This document shows, one piece after another, positions 33,925-45,036 of a DNA stretch of 64,000 nucleotides. The position numbers and the translations under genes were made by a program. This DNA is from Chrysopilus asiliformis (lineage: Eukaryota > Arthropoda > Insecta > Diptera > Rhagionidae), in NCBI GenBank assembly GCA_964034945.1, contig OZ035960.1:10544457-10608456 (forward strand), given 5' to 3'. Below the pieces are notes generated by a model. The model was not told where the DNA came from. It made no database searches and saw only the letters and a program-made list of their open reading frames with translations. Position 1 is the first letter of the stretch. Every line of letters begins with the position of its first letter.

Positions 33925-36900
33925 AATGTAAGAAATGATTAATTCGATCTACAAGAAAATCAATTTGACATAAGAAGAGGTTATATTAGAATAAAACAAC
34001 TTGTAAAAATTATGTGAAACCACGCTGGAAATGCGGGCCAACTTTTTACAGATAAAAAAAATCCATTGCATGCAAATAGATTCAAAAACAACAAAGCGAT
34101 TGTTTAGCAATTGTGTGTGAATATCCTTTCTCAGAATATGTCTTTATTTTACCGAACATAAAGTGCTGAAAAATTCATGATTTCGGAACAAAAAAAATGT
34201 TTTAAGGTAAATTGGTTTTTTTGTTTTCAAAGAATTCAACTTTTATTTGGGATTTTTGTTCTCAAATTAATTTCAGTTGAACGTAAAAGTTGACTTTTTG
34301 ATTTTATGTGTGTTTTTACTATGAAAATTTGATAATGTGGAATTTCAAAAAAGCTTTGATGGTTTTATGATACACAAAGAGAACTAATCAACATCCATCA
34401 AGCTTAGTCATTTGACTGGACGATGGAAATAGCCGTATCAGTCTGTAAAATCCTTTTACATTACTCTAACTGACTTTCTATATTATTTCGGTTTTTCCCT
34501 TAAGAAAATAATCCGTGAAGCGCATCAAAGTAGAAAACTAGCAAGTATAGAGAATATGAAATCGTAATATAAAAAGTGCACAAGACATAACCAAGTTGGA
34601 TTGTAGTCTGTCTGCCAACTGGCACTGATACCCGAAAAAGAAGTCACCAACATTGGAATTTATCTAACAAAGTGGAAAGAAAGTCCTTGTCCGTTACCCT
34701 TACCGTAGCTACTGCTAGCATCCATGATAAATGGGACAACTTTAAGTTAAGTAGAGGAAAGATCCCTTAAAGAGTGTGTGATTCCTTTTCCGCATATTAC
34801 TTGTGCCTGCTTTATTGTGGCTCTTGCTTATATTCCCAATCCCCGTTCATCCCTAACCCATCACAATCTCCGGTTTCCTGGCAATAAGAAGCCTATTTAT
34901 CTACTTCTTACAGCTTCTACATTTACTTATTTTCAACTTAAGCCCCACAGAAAAATCTCTTAGTACGTACGACCATCAAATGATACTGCAATAATCTGAC
35001 GTCTACCAGAATACCGAGACGAATTTCCTAACTTCTACTTATACCAATGTATGTCTAACGAGTCTATATAAATATCCCTTGAAATGAAAAAGGAAAATTC
35101 TGCGTTGGTTTTCCTTTTTCTAGTCTTTAGATACAAACCGTTTAACGATCCATAACAATGAGCCCCATAGACTCTGCTTTATTGAAGTATCAGTTGAAAT
35201 TAAATTAAAATTTTCCATTATATCACGTATATTGTAATTGTCATGGTATTTAATCAAAGATAAATTCCCTCAACCATTGAAATATTAATTTTAAGGCTCA
35301 TTTAAATGTAATTTTTGGAATTCCTAATCAATTTGATATGTTTTAGTGTGCTTTGTAATAGATTTTTGAACTCAAATTTCATAAAGATTTTATTAGAAAG
35401 AAGATATCTTTCTCTGTTCAATTTTTCATTTCTTCAAAAGTGAATCAGTTTTTAATCATTTTAAAAGCTCTCGAAAATCTCATCTAATGATTCCAAAAAT
35501 ATATTTACGTAACATATGTTTAAATTTTTTTTCCTTTTTGCAATTATCTTAAGGAGTAATGATTGCTTGATAAGTTTGAGGATGAAACATCCGTTTGTAA
35601 GGTTTTTTTTTCAGACAATATGAGACGTTTTTTGTGGTTTTCGATGTATGGCGTGTAATTATATAAATTCCTACTTTAAACAATTTTTGTTATCAAAACT
35701 GTCTAAAAACACACAAGTTCATCAAAAAGTTATAAAAAGACCACAAACTTTGGTGTTTTTCAATATAAAAGAATGCTGCTCGCTTTAAAACCATAGAAAA
35801 AATCTTCTGAAATAAAATTACATTCAGTCACTAAACTGAATTGCCGACTTCTAAAAATAGAAAAGAAATTGAAAAACCTCCCGCTGATACAAATTGAGGA
35901 GATAATCATTGTCCAAATTAAATATTTTTGCATAAATAATTAGCAAAAGTTTGTGAAATAATTGAAGTGTGGGTGGTTTGGTCGACACCACCCACTTGAA
36001 ACCATCATTTCCTTGAAAAATTCGACAAATTGGCAGTACGTGAACTAAATTTTAATGATGGGCTTATATTGCTGAATAGAAGTGAATACATAAATAAACT
36101 GACAAATAAACCAGTAACCCTTAAAGTTTTAACAACACCCTCATTAGGCAAACAAAAAACAATTCTGAAGGACACTCCCAAAGTCTAGAGTAATTTTTCG
36201 CTAAAAATAATAATAAAAGGACTTTGTTCCAAGCTTTATTTATGTTTTTATGCAACATCTTTTGAGTGCTAGTTGGTCCAACAGAGGGGCCGGGGCAAAA
36301 CCTTAAATGCAAAGAGTAAAGCTGTTGATATTGACAATCAACTGGTACCACGATGTAATGCAGGTATTTTTGCAGCGCAATTTTTCCAAGAAAGGATCTC
36401 ACTTTAGAGTGAGAAACGGTAACTAGCGAATGAGCATTGAAAAGAGTATCCATAAACTTGTGTGTAAAAAAAACTCATTTTTAAGTGGAAACTGCATTGT
36501 GTTAAAATTTTGTTGTTCTAGCGAAATTCAAAGAATGCTTCTTTCCGTGGAAATTTCATGAAAAAACATAAAATCTTCTTTCAAATTATGTTAAGTGCTG
36601 TTTTTCTGAAACAGGTATTCAGGGAAAAATTTCTTTTACAGATATTTGCTTTATTTTTATTGTTATAACAAAGAAAATTCTAATTTAGTAAAGTGGCGTA
36701 TTTAATTTTTTATTTAATTTAAGAATTGTTTTGAAATATTAAATAAATGCTCTTAAAAAATTACTATTTTGAAAAAAGAAGGTTTCAGGGAAATATTTCC
36801 AAGAATATTGCTAAAAACTGTTTTGTAAACTAAACAATCAAAATTTCACCTAAATTCTTGTATTGTAAAAAGCTTTTCTTTTATATATCTTTCGCACTAA

Positions 36901-36937
36901 ATTCCAAAGTGGAACTGGATCTGTTCAATAGAGACTT
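33925..36937. other. AT-rich stretch, no gene recognised
   Basis: The longest frame is 110 codons on the minus strand at 36121-36453; it has no recognisable domain or signal. No terminal repeats or exon-like islands were noticed in the rest. Confidence 0.5.
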
Positions 36938-37432
36938 AAAGGGCCCATAGACGGGCAACTTTGTTGCCAACCTGGTCGCCAACCTGGTTGGTAGTTTTTA
37001 CCACAGACGAGACGGAATGTTGGCAACCAAGTTGTCAACATCATTTTTAACAAGATCCCGTCGACTTTAGGTGATTTCTCTAATTTTTTTATTGTTTATA
37101 GTTTACTATATGGTTATAGGACAACTATAGGGTATATTTTGACTAGTGAAAAATGAGTAAGGATTTGTTATTGGTATTGGTTTTAAACGAGTTGTGCGAA
37201 GATGAACAACTCAATGCAACTGAGATTGGCAACCAGGTTGTAAACTTGCATACAGACACCCCAACATGAACGCCAACATGCTAAGTTTTCAATTTTTTTT
37301 TTGATTTTACACCAACTTGGTCGACAACATGAAAAACCAACCGCCAACTTGGCCACAGACGTACAACATCGACTCCAACATTGCATGTTGGCGACCAGGT
37401 TGGCAACAAAGTTGGCCATCTATGGGCCCTTT
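36938..37432. mobile_element. MITE H with about 45-base terminal inverted repeats
   Basis: Left end AAAGGGCCCATAGACGGGCA then ACTTTGTTGCCAACCTGGTC; the right end is its complement (GACCAGGTTGGCAACAAAGT then TGGCCATCTATGGGCCCTTT). The interior repeats GCCAAC/GTTGGC motifs many times. The frames through it, rich in ANL repeats (LVANLVANM), reflect these motifs. No certain target duplication. Confidence 0.9.
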
Positions 37433-37478
37433 TATCTTTATGGATTGCAAATCAGTCGCGAATTGAAGATTGTACCGC

Positions 37479-37925
37479 AATAACGCGCAAAGCGGCGCGC
37501 GGCACGGTGCGGTGACAGATGGTAGTAGAAACTGTAGGTTTATATGAGTTGGTCTATAATTGCGCCCTGATCAAACGCGGCAGCCGCGTAGCACCGCGAA
37601 GAGTAGGAATAGTTTCTACTTTCAGACGCGGTTGGAAGCGGTGATATAACAGAGATGTCACAAGTATTGAATTATGGTACTTTAATATGAATTCCGGAAG
37701 CTCGGTATGTTATGTCTGCCATCTCCAAACAGTTATTTACATATTCTGAGTGTTGTAGCAAATATTTTTATCAAGTGGAAAGATGGAACAGAACTTTGAA
37801 AACGCATTCGAAACGGAAAATGAAACCGAAAAATAAATAATCTTCAAATTCTCTGCGATTTGTAGGTTATGAAAACACAAATTGAGCTGTCACCGCACCG
37901 CATCCGCACCGCGTAATTGGGGTTT
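37479..37925. mobile_element. GC-rich TIR element J
   Basis: AATAACGCG ... GGTGCGGTGACAG at the left and CTGTCACCGCACCGCATC ... CGCGTAATT at the right are inverted. The surrounding 37480-37640 is a GC island in AT-rich DNA. A second, weaker right end (CTGTCACCATGCCGC to CCAATTG, 38594-38640) lies beyond element I, so either J is longer and was split by I, or two ends are present. Confidence 0.55.
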
Positions 37926-37932
37926 AGACAAT

Positions 37933-38586
37933 GGGCGCATCCAACTACCAGAGCGGCTCAGCATCGCTCTAGAGCGAAAAAGGTGCTCAGTTACTGAACG
38001 CAATCGCTACAGAGCGGCTCAACTGAGCAGCTCACATTTTTTCTGAGCGTAAAAGAACTCCACTCAGTAGCTGAGCAAATGTCAAATGAAGAATTACAGA
38101 ACCTCAATTCATGTCTAAAAACGACGACGGAAATACATAAATGGTGTTATTTATAATATTTATAGTTATTTATGTTATTTATAATACGGGAAGCCTCATG
38201 GAAGTTCTTGCTGAGCAAACGGGAATGGAAATAGTCGGCGTTGCGGAAAATGTTGGCGAAAGAGTTCGGGAGTGTACTTCGGCATAGTCACCTCAAAATA
38301 ATCCCGGTTTCTTTCGGGTACCGCATTCCGGATTGGGGCGACTTCAACTGAAGTATTACACTCTTCAACCAAAAGTGAAATAGCTTCCAGATTTATCGTA
38401 TCAGAAGCACAAATTTCTAACATTACGGAGATAATTACATCGCGGTCCATCTTGAACAATAATTTCTTTCAATGACAGCTCATATATAAATGAGCGGTGC
38501 ATTCAGGACACAAAATGCTGCTCAGCTGAGCATTTTTTTGTCAGCTGAGCTTCGCTCCAGAGCCGCTCTGGTAGTTGGATGCGCCC
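37933..38586 (-). mobile_element. PIF/Harbinger-derived element I
   Basis: The ends GGGCGCATCCAACTACCAGA then GCGGCTC are exact inverted repeats of about 27 bases. AAT lies directly outside both ends, a 3-base duplication as made by PIF/Harbinger transposases. The interior holds an 87-codon relic of such a transposase on the minus strand, and many CTCAG/CTGAG motifs. It is a deletion derivative of 654 bases sitting within or at the end of J. Confidence 0.85.
38196..38459 (-). pseudogene. N-terminal relic of a PIF/Harbinger transposase
   Basis: The 87-codon frame contains NRDYFEVTMPKYTPELFRQH near residues 50-70. I recognise this as the 'YFE...P.Y....F..HFRM' block that precedes the helix-turn-helix region in Harbinger-type (HARBI1-like) proteins. 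After FRQHF the sequence becomes unrelated and ends, so the catalytic DDE nuclease part is absent. The 3-base target duplication and TIRs of the enclosing element support the assignment. It could be wrong if the short match is chance. Confidence 0.6.
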
Positions 38587-38655
38587 AATGACTCGGCTGT
38601 CACCATGCCGCTCTGAGCTAACCGCGCCGCTGCCGCAGCGCTCCAATTGTGGGAC

Positions 38656-41201
38656 AAGCTTGAAACGTATTGAAGGTTTCATTGCAACCCATCAAAAGCG
38701 GAGGTCGTGATTGCAGTCTAGACGGATGGTGCTGTTGACGGCAAGCAGTAACTTTCACTACTCATTTCAATAAAGCAAGTTTAGGGGTCTTGTAATGAAA
38801 GAGTGTTACAAGCGAGGTTTAACCTCCTGACTTCTGGCCTTGCTTCACCATTACCACTTTTCTACCTTTCTTACATATTATATTACTTGAAAAACCGAAA
38901 CCATAGCGGGGCCCCGGCCGTCCCCGTGACTTTTACCTATATACTCATTTCGATGAGCCCGCAACATGCCTGAATGTATGTGTTCCGTCCCGAGGGAAGT
39001 CAACCTGACCTAAAAATAAAATTAAGAAAATGATAAAAATTAAAAATTAAACATTTCGAAATAAAATCAGTACCTCATAATTATGCAGCAGGAAGTTTCT
39101 GATTTTAGACAAATTGTTTCAAAGTAATTACTCGTAATTGGCTGGTCCTTCCCAATACCAAACCATTGTAAATTACAATTTTTGTTTTATGTTGTAAAAC
39201 CTCATTGTATTTTGATGAAAAGCCCTAAAAGTTTATAATTAAACACTTTTTTATGATTTTCAACTGAATTCAATTAAAGGTGATATAACGAAATTTCTGC
39301 CCTTAAAAATGATTTATTACATGCTCTTTATGCTCACTCAAGCCATAATTCACTCGAGAAATTTGATATAATTATTTTTGTAATCTCTTTCTCTAACAAA
39401 CTAGAAGCGAAATCAGAAAAGTTAAGCGCTCAAAACTTTTGCTATCCACCCCAAAGCCGTTTTCTTACAAAACTTGGTACAAACAGCAAACATTTCCTTA
39501 GACAAACCCAAAGTCGTAGACACTGAAAATTCGCTTAAACTCAATTTATCCACACAGGGATATACATACATAAGTAGCTAACATAGAACAATATTACAAA
39601 CATGAATGTTTGTGGATATCAAGTTGAAAACTATGAATTCCAGCTTACCGTGTAAATAGGTTGGAAAATAGTTAACGAAAAGTTAGATTAAAGGGAAAAT
39701 CTTATAGCAGATGTTTATTTAACAGTAGAACTCAAAAGTACAAAATTCAAACGAAAATTATATCTCCACAGAGTTGGGCGGTCAAAGTTTCATATCTTTT
39801 CCACAGTGAAGTGTAACTCGACAACCGAAATCTGTGCCAAATTCAAAATATACGATTACACGTCGCAATGAGTGTCCTTTGCCGGAGTTTGTATTCATAG
39901 TTGGGTCTAAAATTTTCCCATCAATACTCGTGTAGCTTAGGTATAGATTTTCACAATGAATACGTATCTTCAGTATGCAAAAGGACTAGGAAAATGTCCT
40001 TCAGTCTAGGAAATTTAACTCATTCACTTGAAGTCGTGTCACGTCGGAACGTAAATTTGATACGTCGATTTCATTATACACCGGGCATGACGAACAGATT
40101 CCTGGCAAGTGTATCCTGTGACTTCATCAGACAGCCTAGCCTAGCCTCTCTGTTCATGGTTGGGTTTTTTTTGTAATACCTAATTCGACTTTGCTTTCAA
40201 GGAAATGAGTCTGAAGCAGTAACAGAAAAAAAAGATTATTTTGAGAAAAACCAAGGTCTTGATGCTATCAATGTTGTCTAGTATGAAACTTTACAGCAAA
40301 AGAAACAAGCGAAAAGAAAAAAAGCTTTTAAAAAATCGATTTCTCAATACGAGGAAATCGAGTGAATAAGTTACATGCCAACTCTTAGCTAAAAGTACAT
40401 TCAATTTTACTATAGTTCCCAGCAAGAGAGCCCAATTTCCTTCGTAGTCAATTAAAAAGTATTATCTAACAAATAGATGACTTAATACTTTTTAAAGTAT
40501 TATAGTCGATTCAATTTCTATCTGAATGAGGCTGCTGTGGGGGTGAAAGTAATTTTTTTTATCTCGGCAGATTGTTTTTTTTTTCAGGGGAATCAGTTTG
40601 ATAAATTGGATTTAAATGGTATTTTAAGACCCTAAATCTTATAGAGCTGCAAAATTATTTCTGTAAAACCTCTAGTTGGCTCTTCAGGATTATCTATCCT
40701 TCGCTTAATTATACTCTTATGCTTAGTTTCAATGTAGAAGTTTTTGCTTTGGAAATGCTTAAAATTCACGTGCGAAATAAATCGCTGAGAAAGAAATTTT
40801 TGCGAATTTTCGTCCGTGGAAACAGAGTCTTAAAAGTTGTGCTTAAAACGGTATTGTCTCTTAAAATTATTTAAAAATATTGTACAATTTAAGGCAAACA
40901 ATTTTTTTCAATAAATGGCACAAGATTGTTTAAAACAAACAAAGATTAAATTGACTTCGTGAAACCAAGCCTTTTCCTGTGAATCGCTCTCCTGCTATCT
41001 CCTAAACACTAATCGATTTTGATATAGTTTTCACTTTTCATGACTACACTCAGCTGGCTTACAGAGGTTTCCATTACATCCTCAAAATGCCTATCTAAGG
41101 TCAACTCGTGCAGCTCCCAATGCCCTACTTCACCTGCTGGTGGCTTAATTTCAGAATTTCTCCGACCACAGGTCAACACAGTTTTATTTTCCCTCATGCA
41201 G
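38656..41201. other. No gene recognised
   Basis: Contains a GC-rich patch GGGGCCCCGGCCGTCCCC near 38909 without partner repeats. The 91-codon frame at 39901-40176 is unrecognised. The last 150 bases (41040 onward) are GC-richer than average and lead into a possible exon. Confidence 0.45.
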
Positions 41202-41234
41202 GTGAACGCGCGCCTGCCCGAGGCCAATTACGCC
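41202..41234 (+). CDS. Possible 33-base microexon
   Basis: A pyrimidine-rich tract TTTTATTTTCCCTCATGCAG ends in AG at 41201. The next 33 bases read VNARLPEANYA and are followed by a donor-like GTATGT. Ten of eleven codons end in G or C, in a region otherwise AT-rich. Its length is a multiple of three. A second 33-base segment with the same start GTGAA lies 617 bases downstream. Neighbouring exons were not found, and the minus strand is also open here, so this is only a candidate. Confidence 0.25.
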
Positions 41235-41818
41235 GTATGTAGGTCGTCGAGTTAGCCTCCATTTTTCTGAGTGTACCACCAAAAATTTTCGCCCTTAAAA
41301 ATCTGCCTGCTGCCCTTCTCTGTAGCCCCCCTCTTCTGACATATTTTAAACATTTAAATGGAGTTGGATCCAATTTGCCCGATTAGATAATTCATCCCCT
41401 AAGAAAGGCTCTCAGGTGATATCCCGAGTATTACTAAACTGACCAGCGTCAGACTTAATGATATGCATTTTGATACAAAACTTGGCAATACCGAAGCCTA
41501 AAGCTGGCCTTCCATCTTACCTCTTTCCTAGTTAGTTTCTAAAATATTAAGTGAATTTTGATTCGATTTTTCGCATTAAAAAAGTCACAGATAAAAAATT
41601 TCCTTTCCATTAATTTATCCCGTACCATCTATAGGGACAGTCTGATCCGTTTTACATTATAAGGCAGATTATATCGCAATGAAGTTTCTAATTACTCACA
41701 AAATCTCCCTGCCCTTGAAAACTTAACTTTGATTTTTAAATAGAATAAGAGCCCTTGCTATTAAAATTAATTAAACTTCAAGTATTTTAAGTTAAATTTT
41801 CCCTTTTTTTAATTTCAG

Positions 41819-41851
41819 GTGAAATTCAATTCCAAGTGGAAAGAAATTCAG
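41819..41851 (+). CDS. Possible second 33-base microexon
   Basis: Preceded by a strong acceptor-like tract (TTTTCCCTTTTTTTAATTTC then AG) and followed by GTAAGC, a good donor. The 33 bases read VKFNSKWKEIQ in the GTG frame, with one other open phase. Same length and first five bases as the candidate at 41202. Not recognised as part of any protein. Confidence 0.25.
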
Positions 41852-41857
41852 GTAAGC

Positions 41858-42587
41858 TCTAAACACTTTAGCTAGTATACGTAAAAATATCTAAAGGGAA
41901 ATTTATTTTTAAATATGGAAAAATCTTCTAGTCCTTTTTAAGTATTTTTTTTGCCTTTCCCAGTCACTGTGCTGTATTCAATTTGCTTGGTTTAAAGATG
42001 AGTAAATAAATTTTTAATGTCCCCTGCCCGTAAGGAATTTTTCCACGATTTTCTAAGCAGTAAGATGGCATTTTTTTAGAAAAGCTTTCGGCAATGAATA
42101 TTTTATAAGCTTTCTGAACCATGGAGATTTACATAAATCCCACCAAGGGATTACCACCTCTCGGCGAAAGGATTATCTAGTGTTGGCGGTAATGTGATTC
42201 ATTAGTTTCGTTATTGATTGTGATAGGGTATTGTAAAGGATTATTTATGTTAAGGTATTCTACACAAAATTAAATATAAAATCACTTTCACGCTTAATTT
42301 GATATGGAATTCAAAACGACACAAGCAATATTTGGCACAAAATTTGAATTCTAATTATGTATGAAATGATCAGTTAAGGTTTTTTCTGACTGGGTTGAAA
42401 TCGGCATACTACTTTCTAAAAATTTATTTTAATATCAAATCGAATTAAATTTCTGGAAAGCGTAGGAGGTACATCTTAGTTAATCGTATCATAATAATAA
42501 TACAAAAGTATCTTTTAGATACAATTCTATCCCCAAACATAAGAAAGCTACAAAAACTCTATATGATGACAGACAAAATGTTTATTT
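41858..42587. other. AT-rich stretch, no gene recognised
   Basis: No frames of note, no terminal repeats. If the candidate microexons are real this would be intron. Confidence 0.5.
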
Positions 42588-43162
42588 AAAAACATAACAA
42601 AAGCTATAATTGCCTATCTGGCAATCATTGAAGACCCGTATGGTGATATTGGTATCAAAATTGGAACAGTTGTACCAAAATTCCACTTTGAAGTCAAACT
42701 TGCCAATAAGATTTTTTTAAATTTTTTCCAATCGGATTTTGATGTATGGGAGTTTTATGTAGAATCATATTCTAAATAACTTTTGTTCTTGCACTTTTTT
42801 GATAAGATGCACCGTTTTTGAGATATTCGCGAAACACATTTTCGTTCCTATGGTGGGTACCCCCCCCCCCCCCCCCCCTAATGGTCCATTTTTGCCCATT
42901 AACGAACTTAGCCTCGCATTTTACGAAAAACGGATCTGCGCAAACTTTCAAGTCTCTAGCTCAATCCATGCGCCCGCAATCCGCGCCACAGACAGACAGA
43001 CAGACAGACAGACAGACGGACGGACATGGAAAATTCAATTTTTTTTATCATTCTAAACACACTGGTGTAATTAATTTTTGTGTGTGATGACGGGATCTTG
43101 GCGTTACAAACGGTAAAGCAAAGTTAATATACCCTTTGGTTTCACCATACGGGTATAAAAAT
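42588..43162 (+). mobile_element. Repeat family A, copy A5
   Basis: Full-length copy. The central palindrome is unbalanced: GGTGGGTACC followed by about 19 C. The GACA run at about 42990-43020 is nearly pure GACA. Ends with TTTCACCATACGGGTATAAA. B1 begins within 30 bases of its end. Confidence 0.9.
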
Positions 43163-43187
43163 CCATTTGTATAGGAAAGAGGGAAAG

Positions 43188-43608
43188 GAGTGGTCCGTTT
43201 GGATTTTAATGTATAGAACGGTTATGTAAAATCATATTCTAAACACATTTTACCTTCATAAATTTTTCAATATGACACACCGTTTTCGAGAAAATTCCAA
43301 AAAACTCTGTCGTTTGTATGGAGGACGGGGGAAGGAATGGTACAATTTGCTTGTTCAACACCTTAGCGTAGCAATTCACGAAAAACACAACTGTACAAAA
43401 TTTCAAATCTCTAACTTAATCCTTTCGAAAGCTATGACGTTAACGGACAGACAGACAGACGGACGGACATACGGAAATCAAAATCTTTGTTTCATTACTA
43501 ACACCCTGGTGTAGTTCATTTTTGTGTCCAATGATTGGCTCGATGCGTTTCAAACAGTATACTAAATCTAATATACTCCTATGTGGTACATCATATAGAG
43601 TATAAAAT
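43188..43608 (+). mobile_element. Repeat family B, copy B1
   Basis: Distant relative of A: TGGTCCGTTTGGATTTTAAT, a TTTTCGAGAAAATTCC block, AAATTTCAAATCTCTAAC, a GACA/GACG run (43446-43468), CACCCTGGTGTAGTTCATTT, ATGCGTTTCAAACAGTATAC and a tail with TATACTC... GAGTATA. The reading frame at 43272-43514 follows the same pattern as frames in A and is not a gene. Confidence 0.8.
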
Positions 43609-44536
43609 TATATGTTGTTTGCACCACAAATACTACATGTTATGTATAAACCAAAACTGTTGAATAATTTAAAAAAAAAATTGTTTAGATATTTTAAAAA
43701 ACAAATTTGTGCTAAAATTCTTACTTTTTGAATCAAATTAAACCATTGAATTATTTAAAAAACCATGGTTAGGTACAAATTGATTAATTTTGTGGCTAAA
43801 CCGAAACCATATTTATGATTTTAAATTAGAAATATTTTATCCTAGTGTCTATTTTCAGTTCATATTTTATTTATTATGGTCAGATCTTACAAATTTTCAT
43901 TTGATGATAAACAACTAGAAAATCATGTTGTTGGGTTTTTATACCCACTAAATTATTAAAATTCAAATAAGCCATATTTACTCTCCTTATATTATTTATT
44001 GAATAAAATGTATTATGGTTTCTCTAACAAACTAAAATTAAAATGCTTGGCATGTAGCATGTAGTTTAATTTATTGTCGAAATACTGTGGTTTCCATTTT
44101 AAAAACTTTTTTTTTTACCAAACCATAAAAAGTGCAAAATACTGGAAACAAAATATTATCTATAGAGAAACTTTTAACTTACATATTGAATGTTTGATGC
44201 TGAAAATAACTCTGCATATTTTGAAGAGTTTTTTGTTTGGTGTACGCATTTTCCGAGATTTTCCTGTGATTCTGCATTTAATCAAGTTATTGTATGATCA
44301 AATTTTTTTTTTAAATTTGCAAGTTGAAATTTTCAATTGAAGCGAATAACGAACGTGGGTATGGAAAAACATTTAATATTGATAAAAAAAATTTAAAAGC
44401 GATATGCACATAAATTGTTTCTTCTTTTTTTGCACCGTTTTACATTTTATATTTTTTGGTGAAATTTAAAAAGTTATTGGCAAACATTTTCGATGCGGAT
44501 TTGAATAGTGGGGTGGGAATAATCTATATATATTCT
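43609..44536. other. AT-rich stretch, no gene recognised
   Basis: The 88-codon frame at 44074-44340 is AT-rich with no motif. No inverted termini seen. Confidence 0.55.
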
Positions 44537-45036
44537 ACTAGCAGACCCCTCGTTGCCAGCTTGAAGTTTTTTGTATACATTTTAGAATGCCAAAAAACCA
44601 TAAATAAATTAAAAACTTTTGGGAAAAAACGTTATCCTTACAGGACCTTCCGTTTAGAATTTTAAAAATCGAACACCGGATTTGCGATCAGCGACCCCGG
44701 AAACTCCCTTATGCCGATTTTTGCCGGGAAAAAGGATATTTACGTTATCCTCACAGGACCTTCTGTTTCGAATTTTGAAATTCCAACACCAGAGCCATGA
44801 TCAGTGACTCCAAAAACCCCATATTACCAATTTTTCCGGGGAAAAACGAGAAAAAGGATATTTCCGTTATCCTTACAGGACCTTCTGTTTCGAATTTTGG
44901 AAATCTGACATAGCTAAAAACCTGCTTCTGGCAACGCAGATCATTTTGCAAAAAACCGCGTAATTTTTGAGTTTTGTAATCTCAAACAGACCAAAAGACC
45001 GACAGACCGACAAACATCCATTTTTATATATATATG
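44537..45036 (+). repeat. Repeat family P, copy P1
   Basis: Starts ACTAGCAGACCCCTCGTTGC and ends GACCGACAGACCGACAAACA then TCCATTTTTATATATATAT. Between lie two and a half units of about 120 bases marked by GTTATCCTTACAGGACCTTC, GTTTCGAATTTTG and GCCGGGAAAAAGGATATTT. The same start, ACAGAC run and TTTATATAT tail mark P2. This end design (ACTAGC start, TATA-rich tail) is common in insect retroelement-derived repeats; class assignment is inference. Confidence 0.75.

Noticed and set aside
36121..36453. 110-codon minus frame as a gene
   Set aside because: No recognisable family, no signal peptide, and no flanking exon signals; length is within chance for the best frame in 64 kb.
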